A DNA stretch of 64,000 nt. Source: Leptodontidium sp. MPI-SDFR-AT-0119 (taxonomy: Eukaryota > Ascomycota > Leotiomycetes > Helotiales > Leptodontidiaceae). Positions within the stretch are counted from its first letter, which is position 1. Each line of letters starts with the position of its first letter. This document shows, piece after piece, positions 1 to 12,217 of the stretch. Below the pieces are notes generated by a model that saw nothing but the letters and a program-made list of their open reading frames with translations, searched no databases and was not told the origin of the DNA. The stretch lies in the NCBI GenBank assembly GCA_020726505.1, contig JAHLEZ010000011.1:1674001-1738000 (forward strand), written 5' to 3'. The translations under genes and the position numbers were made by a program.

Positions 1-309
1 GAATCCACCTCCCGAGCCCGATTTCTTGAAGTCAGCGATCCGGTGAAAAAGAGTCATCTACGTCTTCGATTACGCCTTATAATCTGGCACAGTAGTATCG
101 AAATTTTATGCTGTGCCGCTACCATCATTGTAAGCCTAATCAACCTCAGATACCAGATGTAGGTAGAACGGTATATAAAAGGCTTGGCCCGCCTGGGATT
201 ATCCTTTTTCCCTCGCTTCTTTGACAATCTAGCCCCCTTCTGAACGTCACATCGTCCTTCCTGACGAACCACACATCAACTTCAATAAGTGGCATAGTTT
301 ATTGTTGCG
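1..309. promoter_or_regulatory. Upstream region of FAD monooxygenase with TATA box
   Basis: Non-coding stretch before the first ATG of the monooxygenase. A TATATAAAA sequence at 172-180 lies about 130 bp upstream of the ATG at 310, a plausible TATA box. The minus-strand reading frame here has no recognisable protein character. Confidence 0.45.
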
Positions 310-2309
310 ATGTCTTCAGACCTCGATTCAACACACGTGCCCGTTCTCATAGTAGGTGGTGGTGTCGTAGGATTAAGCGCAGCTCTCTTCCTCAACCACC
401 ATGGAATCCGCACGACTCTTATAGAGAAGCACAGCGGGACATCCATCCATCCGCGCGCTCGATCAGTCAATGCCAGAACAATGGTACGTGAAAAACCCCC
501 AAAGAAAAATACCCTTCCCACAACCCACCGCCTCAATCAACATCAACGTATCGAATGCTAGAACACAGGTCGTAAAGACCACACACATATTTTTCAGTTA
601 CTGGTTCTAACCCAACATCTGCAGGAAATCTACCGCGAACTTAACCTCGTCCCCGCTATAATCGAAGCCGGTAAATCCATGGCTCCAACAATGGGCCTCA
701 TCTCAGGCCATACATTCCACTCCGCCATCTCCCCGAGACCCAGACACATAAAAGCTCAACGATCTCTCCCCTTCGCCTCTCTAACCTCAACCATGGGCCC
801 CGTACCAGGCCAATTCATCTCGCTCGAAATGCTCGAGCCAGTTCTCCTCTCCGCCGCAAAAGACCGAGGTATCGACGCCCAGTTCAGCACAGAATGTCTC
901 TCCATCTCTCAATCCGAGGAGAAAGTCACCGCAAAAGTAAAAAAGCGCGACTTAGGAGAGGAGTATGAAATCACAGCAGACTACTGCATAGCAGCCGACG
1001 GAGCAAACTCCCCAATCCGCACTCATCTGCAAATCCCTCGCTCAGGCGCCAGCGAATCTGAATCGTCAGGCCATCTCCTTAACATCCTCTTCACCGCACC
1101 CCTGGGAGATTTCGTAAAAGACCGCGAATTCAGCATCCTCACTATCCACCACCCCTCCACCTCCCCTTTAGACCGTGCCATCGACGGCATTTTCACCAGC
1201 ATAAACAATTCCGACCGCTGGGTCTTCCACCTCTCGTACTCCCCTTCAAATGGCGAAACCGCTTCAGACTTCCCCAAAGAGCGATGCGCAGAAATCATCA
1301 CTACAGCGCTCGGTTTCCAAGAAAGCGGAGCGGAAAATGAAAATGCGAACATGACAGTAGAAATCCTCTCCATCCTCCCCTGGCAAGCAAGCGTCCGCAT
1401 CGCCTCACGAATGCAAGAAGGCCGCATCTTCCTCGCCGGCGACGCCGCGCATCAGATGCCTCCGTATGCAGGACAGGGCGCCAATACGGGGATAGCGGAC
1501 GCGCATAATCTGGCGTGGAAATTGGCTGTTGTTCTAAATCCAACCCTTCATCCAAAACCAAAACTAAAGCCAAAACCAACACTTCACTCACATCCCCACG
1601 CTCCCCACCTACCCCCTCATCAAAGTACTCCGTACGAGATACTTTCCTCAAAACATACCAAGCAGAACGCCTTCCAATCAACACCCACGCTGCCGCCGTC
1701 TCCGCCTCATCCGCAGACTCGAAAGGCCTGTTATCCATGAAACTAAACACCCGCACCATCATCAGTGTCGTAAAAAGGATGTTCCTCATCGCGGGCTTGA
1801 GTGTGTGGTATACAGGTCCCGGGGTCGGTATTATACCAGAGGATCCTGGGGTGTTGAGGGGTGCGAGTTGGAGGGCTTGGAGTTTTGCCGGGTTGGTTAT
1901 GGGGTTGGATGGGAGGCCTGGGAGGAGGGCGCCGCATGTTTGGCTTGAGAGGAGGGGAGCTGGTAGGATGGTTGGGGAGGGAGGAGGTGTATCGACGCTT
2001 GATCTCTTTGGAAGGGATTTTGTCCTGTTGACTGGTTCTGGGGGTCGGGAATGGATTCAAGCCGCGGAGAAAGTGTCTTCTAATCTCTCTGGAGTGGACA
2101 TTAAAGCGTATGTCATAGGTGGTGATGAAGAAGGGGATTACGTCCCCGTTGATGGGAAATCAGCTTTCGAGACCGCCGCAGGGATATCGAGTTCAGGCGT
2201 TTTGCTGGTGAGATCCGATGGGTTCGTGGCATGGAGGGAGAGAAGGATACCTGTTGGATATGAGGATAGGTTGGAGGAGGTTATGAGGAGGTTGTTGTGT
2301 TTAAAATGA
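310..2309 (+). pseudogene. Class A FAD-dependent aromatic monooxygenase (PHBH fold), apparent frameshift
   Basis: Family role: NAD(P)H- and FAD-dependent hydroxylation of phenolic or polyketide-like substrates. Exon 1 is 310-483 with the dinucleotide-binding motif VGGGVVG near the N-terminus. The intron is 484-624 (GTACGT donor, CTAAC branch, CAG acceptor) and exon 2 opens at 625. The DG motif (ADGANSP) and the GD motif ([20 protein letters not shown]) are intact. Just after the NLAWKLA helix (about 1530) the frame must shift, because the rest of the protein ([15 protein letters not shown], and the thioredoxin-like C-terminus ending in LLVRSDGFVAWR) lies in another frame, open from 1515 to 2309. 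Both frames are open between 1515 and 1740, across a low-complexity CCAAAA-rich stretch with no good intron donor. Either the gene is broken or there is a base-call error; a non-canonical intron is less likely. The substrate cannot be told. Confidence 0.75.
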
Positions 2310-2670
2310 GTACAGAGGAAGTGGGGGGAGAGAGCGTTTTTGTACGATAGAAAGAAGTGCTATGTATGATTCCACCTATTCATATTGTGTGACAATGGAG
2401 CAAATAATCAAAATATACCTTTTTAACCTTGGAAAAGTAGGAAGGATTGGGTTCTGTTATTTGTTGTTGCCGCTCGCTTACACCCTTGATTCTTGGCAGT
2501 CTCGCTTCACAAACAACAATGCTTCTTTAGCTTCAAACATTCAACACTTCATTTCATATCTAACGTCAAGACTCCAGGGTGACACAAGCAACCATCCCAT
2601 TCCATACCGGGCGCCCCATCCAATCCCAGCCAGAACACCACGCCATGCCTATAAACCTGAAATCACAAAA
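2310..2670. other. Convergent intergenic spacer
   Basis: About 360 bp between the stop of the monooxygenase and the stop of mrc1. It must hold both 3' UTRs. The plus-strand frame that crosses it and runs into mrc1 looks like a shadow of mrc1. Confidence 0.5.
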
Positions 2671-5600
2671 TCATTCAAATTTCCCGCCTCCGAACAACCC
2701 ACCAACGACCTTCCTCCTATTCTGCGCACCCTTCACCAACTTCATCTCTCTCCTCTTCTCGGTCTTGACAACCGCTGCTCTCCTTTCGCTCTCCCTCGCG
2801 AAATAGTTGACACCGCTATTCTTGCCTCCACCCCGCTTCACACCTTCATTACCAGTACCACCAGCCATCCGCTCAGTTCCTGACATGCCACCGCTCACGC
2901 TAGAGCTGGTAGATGATGCGATACTGTTGTTTGTTGTAGCGCGTCGAAGCAAAGGCGGGACTTTGAATCCTGGCGTTGAGCATGAGACAGCGAATGCAAG
3001 CTTGGTACTGTTGGAAATGGAACTGGACGAGGCGCGCTTGAGTGAAATGCGATCAACGATGGAGACCTTCGTTCTTCGGAGTGCGAAAGGATCTCGATTC
3101 TCCTTGTTCTTCTCCTTGCTTGGGCCGAGATCTTCACCTCCTTCGATTTCAAGCTCATCCTCGGACTCTGAACCGGAGTCTTCGGGTGCCAGAACGGCGT
3201 TTGGTTCTTCAATGAGAGATGAGAGGGATTCTCGAATTTCGGAGAGGTTGGATGGTTTCTTGCCAAGCTTGGTGCGGCGAAGATGTGGTGGAGCTCTGTT
3301 CTGACTGTCTGCTGAGTCGTCGGAGCGTTTTCGCTTAGGCGGTCCCATTGATGTTGGCTGGCTGTCTGGAACAACCTGTGGCGCGCCTTCTCCTTGAGAC
3401 TGAGACTGAGAATCTGCTTCCTCTTGCTCGGCAAAGTCCTCTAAGAAATCCATCTCATCTTCACTTCCACGGTCCTCGATAGCACGCAGGAAGGCCTGTC
3501 GCTTGGGATTTTCGGCAATTTTGCCAATACGCTCATCGGCGAGAAGCGCTTTTCGCATCTTGGCAAACTCTTTGCGCTTTCTGCGTTGTCGTGCTTCTCC
3601 GCCGTCATCAGAGTCAGAGAGATCATAGTCGGCACCTCGCTTGCGACGAAGCATCCCGTTGGTGATGTCTTTGTAGAGCTTTTCGATTTGCTTTTCGTCA
3701 CTTGCTCTTTCGCGATCGCTAATTCATGTTAGTAATTGTGCTGATAGTACCATTCATAGCGACTTACGCAAAGATTGCGGCAAGTTTGCCAGCATCGAAA
3801 TTCTCTCCACCCTCGTCATTGATCATCTCCTTCACGAATGCATCGTCCTCGCCGCCACTCTCATCATCACTCGCACCTCCAAGACCGGCATACTCATCCT
3901 CAGACTCGTCAGCTTGCTCGTGGACCATCTCTTTTGCCTTGCTCTTTTTCTTGTCGAAATCCTCCTCGACCTTCTTCGCCGCCTTCTTCTTGGAAGTTTG
4001 GCGCATGACATCAAAGGCGTTCGCTGTAATTTCGAATTCGTCCTCCTCGACACCATTTTCTTGTCCAGCGGCATCCTCCTCATCGGAGAAGGTAGCTACA
4101 TGAGCACGTTGGCGTAGCTTGCCTTTCTTCTTCACAATAGGTGTCTCATCCATAGTCTCAGGGACAGCATTTGGCTCAAGAATAACGGTTTCGACGGTGG
4201 AAGGTGGTGCCTCCGCAAATCTTCCCTTGATAGGAGTCATATGCTGGAAACCAACATCCTGGGTGGCCTCGAACATCTGCGAGAGCTGGGTGTCGTGGAC
4301 CAAACTATCGAACTCGTGAATTTGTGACTGTGAGAAGTGGAGCTGGATGTCTTGACTTTCTGAGTCCACTGGCTGAGATTCTGGAATATGGCTGACTTGA
4401 GACTGGTTGATCATGTCGGCATCCTGAGTGTCCTCTTCTAAGGTTGGGACAAAAGGTGGAAGATCTGGAGCCCGAAGTCGTCTCAAGAATGCAAGCGAAT
4501 CCTGATTATGTTGCGACTCAGGGTTCGGGGCTGTTGGTAAAGTCCTAAATGCCTGGCTGTCATCCATAGTGCCTGCGAAGATCTGTGTCAAACCAAGCCC
4601 AGCCGGACCAGCGACTGTTAGTCCTGGAATGAAGGTTTTCGTGGCAGATCGAAGTACCGAGTTCGGCGCCATGGGTGACTGGGTGCTCAACTGCAGTGGA
4701 GAATCGATCCGAGGCACGACTGGCGTTTGCTTTTGTTCCTCCTCCTCCTCGTCATCATCCTCATCATCCGAGATAACCTTGGCGTGCCTTGATCTTCGAG
4801 GGTTCAGGTTGAAAGAATTCCCCTCTTCTTCCTCCTCCTCATCCTCTGCGTCTCCATCTTCGGCCATCTCCTCGTCGATAGATAGATTTGCTTCGGCTTC
4901 ATCTTCATCACTCTCAGCGGCCTCATTGTCGAACATGGGGTTGGCGACTGTGGTATCCAGCTCTTGGCCATCCAGCTCCATCTCATCTTCATCCTCGCCA
5001 CTCCCACTAAGCTCCTCTTCCTCGCCCACTTCATCTTCCGACCCAGAGCCAGAAATTTCATCCTCCTCGGGAACCTCTTTTGGATCTTGCCAGTCTTCAT
5101 CATCACTGCTGTCCTCTCCAAGTGGATCGGCCTCACCATTGGCTTTGCGTTCCTTCTTTGCCGCGTCCTTTTCCCGCTTCGCAATCATCTCGCCCTCCAG
5201 ACGAGCACGGGCAACCATATCATCGACCTCAGCTGCATCCCGTTCCCTCTCCTCGGTCGTCTGGATAACAACACCTTTGTCTCGCAGGGCCTGCAGACGT
5301 TCCTCTCTTTCACGAGTAGCTTGCTGCCGAGCACGCTGTTGAAGGGACATCTGCATTTCCGAGGTAGTCATCGATGGCTTCTTATTTCGACCAAATTTGC
5401 GTCCAGAATTTTGCTTTCCAGGAGAGGTGACTTGTGCTAACATTCGAAGAGCATGCAAGGAGTGAGATTCTTTCGCAAGTTTCGCTGGTACACGATCAAA
5501 GATAGAGTCCATCTTCTCCTTACCAAGAGTCTTCACGGAGACAATCTCAAGGTCGCTATCTGAATCATCCAGCGGGGAAGCTTTCCGATCGGCCAACTTG

Positions 5601-6922
5601 GGGGCTCTAACACGGATTGGTCGCTGGGTAAACATTGGCTTCTTCACTACCTCTGGTTCCAAAGTTGGGTAAGTTGGGTTCTCAATGGCTTTCCCCTTAC
5701 CCTTATCGAGTTTCGTTGGCGGAGAGGACTGCACCTTTGAAAGAGCTTCTTCAAGAGAGGGTAGCTCGTCATCATCGTTTCCGGTGCCGACTGCCAGGAC
5801 TGGAAGGTTGGATGGCACTGTAGCTTTCTCGGCATCCACAGTGGGAGATGCTGGAGAGGTTGGTGGCGTGTCCTTGGTCTCGAAATCTGAATGTGGAGCA
5901 GCAGAGCTTGAGCTCATGGGCCTAGCAGGCTCTGGGGTTTGTTCCACTTTTGGCTGCTTGTTGAACTTTGCGAAGAAGTCGGCCTTTGTAAACTTCTTCT
6001 TGGTAGTTGCGTAATGTGCAAGTTGTTGGTTTCGACTTAATCGTTGTGTCTCTCGGTGCATCTCCTCGAGGGCTTTCTTGCTGGCTTTTCGGTTTGGGCG
6101 TGATGATTGTGTGAGGCGTCTCTCCCCCTCGCTATCTTCAACATCATCTTCCGCCTCCAGTGCTTGTGTGTATCGCTTCTTCTCCTCGGCTTTCTTCGCT
6201 TTCTCCTTTGCAGCCTCAGCGTCTTTGGCTAGTCGTTCTTGTCTCTTCTTCTCAACAAGAGCCATGAAACGCGAATTTCCAGCATCTGGCATCTCCACAT
6301 CTGAGTCAGATCTAGCATCGGCATCTCCAGTGGATTTTGCTGGTGAGACGAAGAGACTGGGTGACGCGGATCGTCTGGGAGGGCTCGACTGTGGAGTATC
6401 TTGACGCGCGACGCGTAGTTTCCGTTTCCGCGAGACAACTGGTGTGTCATTTTCGTCACTTCCATCCGCATCTTTAGTATTCGTGACTGGTTCGGGCGAC
6501 TTGCTCTTCGCCATGAGCATTTTCTTGACGCGTTCCCGCGCGGTCTCTGCAGGTGGCTGGTCATCCTCAGAGTTGTCATCATTAGCTTGCATCCTAGCAG
6601 CCATTCGGCCCTTGGGTCGGAAGATATCCTCGTCATCGCCCTCCGAAGCACTGTCTGCTGTTTTGTTCGCCAGATTGTCCTCCAATTGTTCGGTGTTGGT
6701 CATGTCGATGGTGCTGGTGCTGGTGGGTTTCGAAGATGTCGTCTTGGCCAAAGAGGTTGCTATTCTAGCTCTCGCAGACCCCGATACACTCTCGTCATCA
6801 GAGTCGTTGTCGAAAGCAGCCAGCATCGCCTTGACCTTCGAGTTTGGGGTCAATTGGGTCGGCGACATGACACTAGTCTCGCACGCTGGTGAGGATTCTC
6901 TGGTGGAAGCCATTGATGCCAT
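2671..6922 (-). CDS. mrc1: Mrc1/Claspin-type DNA replication checkpoint mediator
   Basis: Adaptor of the replication fork that couples stalled forks to checkpoint kinase activation in the nucleus (known for Mrc1/Claspin). Exon 1 is 6922-3768, the intron 3719-3767 (GTAAGT, ACTAAC branch, TAG), and exon 2 is 3718-2671, giving 1400 aa. The N-terminus carries the fungal Mrc1 opening (SPTQLTPNSKVKAMLAAFD). The protein is highly acidic, with several Asp/Glu runs, and has an SQ/TQ cluster around + positions 4250-4450 (SQSQ, ESQ, DTQ, ATQ), the usual target pattern of Mec1/ATR-type kinases. The conserved MRC1-like domain spans the exon junction (EKQIEKLYKDITNGMLRRKR, then acidic and KRQAFL segments). 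The length fits fungal homologues. It is divergent from the molybdate transporter and shares a 577 bp upstream region with it. Confidence 0.9.
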
Positions 6923-7499
6923 TGTTGATGTTTCGTAGAATGTATGCTGTGAATTGATGCAGACTTTCTATAAGAAATATCAAGGAATCATATGAAGGAA
7001 AGGTTCATGTTGTGGGTTGGAGAAGTATGAAGTATGATGGAGGGAGAGGTTGGAGGCAAGTGGAAGTGGAAGTGGAAGTGGATATAGAAGCTTTGATACT
7101 TTTCAGCGAGCGCGTTGACGCGACCTAGGACGCGACTTCCCTGCCCCTGCCCTGTAATGATTAGTCAGCGAATGCGGGCTGATCCGCAGCCCCCACTTTA
7201 AGCTACTTTAGCTCTCGCTCCATCTTCGGGCCCGAGTCACCTCGAGTGCAGTCGGGTGAAGCAAACGTCTCTGGTTCATATGACCATTTGTGTCCAGTCA
7301 TCCTACATATCTACTGAATAATCCTATAAATCCCCTCTTGGGCACCTTCTTCTCCTCTCCCGCTCCTATGAAACATTCTTTGTTCCTCTTTCCTAGCTTT
7401 TACTGCGTTCGTTACTTAGATTGAAATCATTCCCAGACGTCATTCCAGTCGTCAACACTGATCCCCTCACTCACTTCTTCTCGAAGCCTGCAGCTCTCA
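6923..7499. promoter_or_regulatory. Bidirectional promoter between mrc1 and molybdate transporter
   Basis: 577 bp between divergent ATGs. The mrc1 side has an AAGTGG x4 hexamer repeat (7058-7081) and two direct GACGCGAC octamers (7117-7124 and 7129-7136), similar to the MluI cell-cycle box core used by MBF. The transporter side is rich in CT tracts, as in fungal 5' leaders. Confidence 0.55.
7117..7136. promoter_or_regulatory. Pair of MCB-like (MBF) sites upstream of mrc1
   Basis: GACGCGAC occurs twice in the same orientation, 12 bp start to start and about 200 bp from the mrc1 ATG. The ACGCG core matches the MCB element through which yeasts drive G1/S genes. Assignment to MBF is inference. 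Confidence 0.45.
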
Positions 7500-8992
7500 A
7501 TGCCTCAACCATCAATACACACACACAACATCATGGATTTGTCTCGTATTCGCCGCTTGCACGCCAATAATGTTGCTACATTTCTCAAGTCACCGCTTTC
7601 CGAAATCTCCGGATCACTGGGAGACCTTGGAACCCTTCTCCCACTCATGATAGCTCTAGCTGTCAACAATTCAATTTCGCTCTCCACTACACTAGTATTC
7701 TCGGGGCTCTGGAACATATTTACTGGCGTTGCTTTTGGCATTCCTCTTCCTGTGCAGCCTATGAAGGTAATTACACCTAAAAGACATTGGAAGATGCAGG
7801 TACACAAGTAGTCATGTGAGCTAACATCTTCCACAAGGCTATTGCTGCAGTTGCTATCGCGAGGAAGTTCTCTATAGAAGAGACAATATCTGCAGGATTC
7901 ACAACTTCAGGATTCGTGTTTCTCTTCAGCGCCACTGGCCTGCTCAGATGGTTCACTCGAGTAATACCCACCCCTGTCGTTAAAGGGATTCAAGTCGGAG
8001 CTGGCCTGTCTCTCGTGCTATCAGCTGGAAGCAGTCTCCTCCAACCTCTCGGATGGACAACGCCTAATGCCGAGGATAATTTGCTATGGGTACTTTTCGC
8101 TTTCGTCGCTCTTCTCCTTACACAGAAAATGCAAAAGGTACCCTATGCGCTCTTGATATTCCTGATTGGATTGCTACTCTCACTTTTCGCTGCTGGAGCT
8201 CGCAACCTTCCATCATTCAGGCTTTGGCATCCAACCACTTTCGTCCCTTCTTGGACAGATTTCAAAATTGGTGCCTTGGATGCAGGCTTAGGTCAAATTC
8301 CTCTTACGACCTTGAACTCAGTCATCGCAGTCACCTATCTAGCCGCAGACCTCTTACCTCACGTCCCAACTCCAGGAGTTACGGAAATTGGTATCAGTGT
8401 TGCTGTCATGAACTTGATCGGTGGCTGGTTCGGTGCGATGCCAGTCTGTCACGGATCTGGTGGGTTGGCCGCACAATATCGATTTGGTGCTCGAAGCGGT
8501 GCGAGCATTATTTTATTGGGATCATTCAAGATTTTCCTAGGTCTTCTCTTTGGCCAGAGTCTGATCGGACTGCTTCGAGAATATCCAAAAGGTCTTTTAG
8601 GTATCATGGTCCTAGCTGCTGGTTTAGAACTCGCCAAAGTCGGCGAGAGCTTGAATTACGGCGCGCGAGACCTGTGGGAAGCTTCAGACTCCACGCAAGG
8701 TGAGCAATCCGAGGGGGGCGGGTTGAAGCATCAACGGACGCTTTCGGACGAGGAACGGAAAGAGAGATGGACGGTTATGTTTATGACTGTTGGATTCCTA
8801 TTGGCTTTCAAGAATGATGGTGTTGGATTTGTTGCAGGCATGTTATGCCACTTTTTCAACCAGGCTTCGAAGGTGTGGGCGGAATGGGAGAGTCGAAAAC
8901 TGAGGATGGGTGACAGAGATAGCGGGGCAAGGAGGACGAGGCAGGCTACGACTGTTGAGGAGGAGGAAGAGCAGTTACTGTTGGAGACGTAG
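7500..8992 (+). CDS. MOT1-type molybdate transporter (sulfate-transporter superfamily)
   Basis: Membrane carrier, by family a high-affinity molybdate importer supplying molybdenum-cofactor enzymes such as nitrate reductase. Exon 1 is 7500-7766, the intron 7767-7837 (GTAATT donor, CTAAC branch), and exon 2 is 7838-8992, giving 473 aa. The N-terminal block EISGSLGDLGTLLPLMIAL and the later GGWFGAMPVCHGSGGLA and QYRFGARSG segment (about residues 280-310) are the two signature regions of the MOT1 family. Around ten hydrophobic segments are visible, and the C-terminus is hydrophilic with an acidic tail. A second in-frame ATG at 7533 (MDLSRIRR) is an equally possible start. Specificity for molybdate rather than sulfate rests on the family signature only. 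Confidence 0.88.
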
Positions 8993-9976
8993 GACTGGGA
9001 ATCAGGTTGGGTTACGTTCATTCCGTTTACACAAGGAGATCGAGCTACGCGCTTGAAAAGTCCAGCTGTGCCAAGTGTATGGTTCAAGCTTCACGCCAGA
9101 CCAGGTCCGTCACATGCGTTGCATCCATGTGGGAAATACAACTATGCAAGCGTCGTACCACTGTAGACACCATCTGGTGATACAGGAATGAGTACCAGGT
9201 CAGGTTTCCTAAGTCTTAGTGCTTACGGCAGGGATGGCTCGAGTTTCTATTCGAACACGAAGTCAACACTTCCACAAAGTATGAAGCATGCCACTGCAAT
9301 TACATCTTTACATCACTCAAACAACTCGGATATATCAGAGAACTCTTCCAAAAATACGAGCCAAGGAGCATAAATTGTCAGACTTGATCTATTACCGAGA
9401 CCCTCTCTCCAACTTATCAGATTGCCCTAGCGAGAGTTGTCCCAAAATGGCTTTTACAAGAGCTCACAGCTAAATAAACGCCGTCACAAGCGTGAACGAG
9501 GGGTTTACTTATGCTTTTACTACTTTATTATTCAAGACTTAGTAAATACTACCTATACTCAAAATCACCACAGCCATAACGTGCGTCTTCCAAGTAACAC
9601 ACCTCCATTTAGCTGCACTGACAGAACCTCAGCCCCCCTCGTGTCTGCCCCTCACCCTATCAGCAGACCCCGCAAAAGTGGATGCGGATCTAGCCCAATC
9701 CAATCCATTCCCATATCACGTACCTCATCCAGACGTCAACACTTTCCCTCCTCTCCTCCACTCTCTTCTTCCAATTATATCTTCACTTCCCTTTCCCACA
9801 ATTCCCCACGCTGCTTGCAGCTTCAATGGGCCCTTCAATCCAGTCCTCTCGTTCCTCCATTTCCCTTCTGCTTTGTCCTTCCAGTTCAAGTTCGAGTTCG
9901 AATCCATATCGCAATTGCAATCGTCAACGTTCATCCGTCTGCATCATCGCCCTCGCCCACCAGCAGCACCAACAAC
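8993..9976. other. Intergenic region with long 5' leader
   Basis: Almost 1 kb between the transporter stop and the chosen ATG at 9977. From about 9600 it is C/T-rich, as in fungal 5' UTRs. The reading frame that extends upstream of 9977 from 9437 is low-complexity Ser/Pro sequence with no domain, so I treat it as untranslated. Confidence 0.45.
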
Positions 9977-11542
9977 ATGGTCGTCTTCCTAGATCTCGAC
10001 GATGAAGCCGAACCTCCGGAACTTGGACCAGGTGGTGCAAATGCCACACATTGGACAGCACATCATGATAGAGGGTATGCGGGCGTTTTGAGGCGTTTGG
10101 ATATTAATGCTGGGGAGTCTGTGATTGCACCTGGTGGTGAGGGGTTAGGAGGTGCAAATAGATTGGGAGGAAGGCAGAAGGAGAGAGACAATCCAAATAA
10201 GAAGATGCCGATTACTGAGGCTTTGGGGTGTTATCCGTAAGCTCTTCCCCAGGTCTACTTAATGCATCCATCTCTGCTAGATGCATATGGATGTGGATAT
10301 GGATGTACGGATTTGGACATCAACAATGGAATAATGTTAATGTCGCGTACAATATAGAATCATAATGTCCATAGCATCGCACATCGACCTCAATACCCTC
10401 GATGCCCTCTCCTCAACTTGCCGTCAAGTGCGCGTCAACCTGCTCCAATTCCGCACACAGCTCATCTCCTCAACCCTACACTGCGATAACGAAGATGTAG
10501 AGCTCGACCCCGAACATACATTCCGTTATCGAGCTAGGGCTGCGGATTGGTATTTCGTAGAAGGTGGTACAATTGGTTCTGGAGCTGGGAAGTTCGGGGA
10601 CTGTGCTAGGGATATGGTTGGGGAGTGTAGGAGGTGTGGGAAGGTTGTTTGCAGAGTACGTTCCACCCCTCTCCTAATCCGCTGCATCTCAATTTCCTTA
10701 CACTTTCATACCACAACCCACAAACAAGCAAGACGAGAAAAGTGAAAGAGAAGAAAAGTATCAGACCATAACCTAACATCTCACAGAACTGCACCATCAA
10801 ACCCCCAGCTCCAGTCCTCCTCCGTCATCGGCACCGCCGCATCTGCAAACCATGCTCTAAAGCTCCACTCTCCTACCTCATCTCAGGCCTCACCACACCC
10901 CCTATCCCAGCACACGAAGTCTCTTCCGCATCAAACCTCTCCACATCCCAATCCCCATCCATACCCCTACCAACCGCCACCGAGACCCTCAAGCAGAAGA
11001 TCTGTGCCTGCCCCACCGAAGGCGTCTGGCTCTGCCAACCCTGCGGCCGCAGCCTCCGCAGCGCCGACAACGAATACGAAAGCATCTGGAAATGGCGCAC
11101 GCGATACCTGCCCTCGCTCGGCGGTCTCGGTGTCGGAATCGGCGAAGGCAATCGCGGCGTCCCCTGTGGTCGTGGAGGAGAATGTATAGCTGCTCGAGAA
11201 GTCGAGTCGGAGATTGACTGTGATGCCGAAGACGCACGTGAGATCGACAGTAACAGCCGTGCTGTATCTCCTGCTTCGAGTCCTGGGAGCGCGAATGGGA
11301 GTTTGAGTAGTACGGGGAGTGGGCAGATGGGGCCTGGGTATGCGAGGCATGAGATTGAGGGGATTGGAGGGGTGGTGAAGAAGAAGTTGGTGCGTATGGT
11401 GAGGGTTGGTGCGTGTGTGCCTGAGTGGGGAGATGAGAAGGATGCGGGGAAGTTTTTGGTCAGGGAGCAAGAGGGGAAAGCGAGGAGTTGGTGTGGTTGG
11501 TGTTGGAGGGTTGTGCCTGGTGCTAAGGATGTTGTTGAATAG
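9977..11542 (+). CDS. F-box-like, cysteine-rich putative zinc-binding protein
   Basis: Function unknown; fungal proteins with this layout are usually labelled F-box domain proteins. Exons are 9977-10236, 10358-10655 and 10787-11542 (introns with GTAAGC and GTACGT donors; the second has a CTAAC branch), and phases close to 437 aa. After a charged 85-residue start comes an F-box-like helix segment (IASHIDLNTLDALSSTCRQV). Then comes a Cys cluster: CARDMVGECRRCGKVVCRNC, with NC created exactly by the second splice, followed by ICKPC, CACP and LCQPCG, and a final WCGWCW close to the C-terminus. The cluster suggests bound zinc. A Ser/Gly-rich linker precedes the last 80 residues. The minus-strand frame across exon 3 is a shadow. 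Confidence 0.7.
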
Positions 11543-12217
11543 TTTCGAATGGTTTTTGCATTTGTATGGTTTGACTGGAGTGGATGGTTCTGATTAGGGG
11601 GTATAATCTGGTGACATATGAGTTCGGGAGGAGTAATGAGTATACACAAATGGATCATCATGATATAGGAAGGCGTATGGAAACAAAAGGTTAGGCAATA
11701 ACAGTATCTCTATCTCTACCTCGTCTCAAAGGAGCTGAGGAGCAGTATCTACAACTACATTAAGTAGAATCAAACGTTCTATTTGCTGTCTATCCACTCA
11801 CTCGGTTCCCCCTCGCCATTCCATTCCATAAATGTTTCTTAAAAACTGTGGAATGCCCAAGCTTGAATTTATATCGAACAAAACGAGCTCAAGTTCGAAA
11901 TTCCAGAATACCTGTAGTTTTCCACTTCACCAAAGATAAATTCGGCTAAGTTTTTGGGGGAAAAGGGGCTCGGTTGGCGAAGTAAATCCCTGTGTGGTAT
12001 TTCAAATCACAATATTCAAATCCAAATCCAAACCAGTTCTCGCCATTGCTAGGTTTCTAAACATGATATAGAATAGTTCAAACAGATACTACAGCATAGT
12101 GCACCCCCACCCCTCCCGCCAAATTCAACTGCCTCTCCAGCAGGCGGGATAGAACGGACTAGCAAATAACCCCCTTCCCCTTCCCCTTCCCCCTTCCTTC
12201 AAAATCACATCACAACC
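11543..12217. other. Convergent intergenic spacer
   Basis: About 675 bp between the F-box-like stop and the epoxide hydrolase stop. It contains C-rich runs near 12165-12195 (repeated CCCCTT units) and no reading frame of note. Confidence 0.5.

Noticed and set aside
2362..2883. 173-codon plus-strand frame after the monooxygenase
   Set aside because: It runs into the 3' end of mrc1 with no domain and no good start context.
4569..5342. 257-codon plus-strand frame across mrc1
   Set aside because: Ser-rich composition is the antisense of Asp/Glu-rich Mrc1 codons; it is a shadow.
9437..9976. Upstream extension of the F-box-like protein to 9437
   Set aside because: The extension is Ser/Pro low-complexity and lies in a CT-rich leader; the ATG at 9977 fits better.
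10873..11661. 262-codon minus-strand frame over the F-box-like gene
   Set aside because: It overlaps the well-spliced plus-strand exon with conserved Cys motifs, and its own sequence is low complexity.
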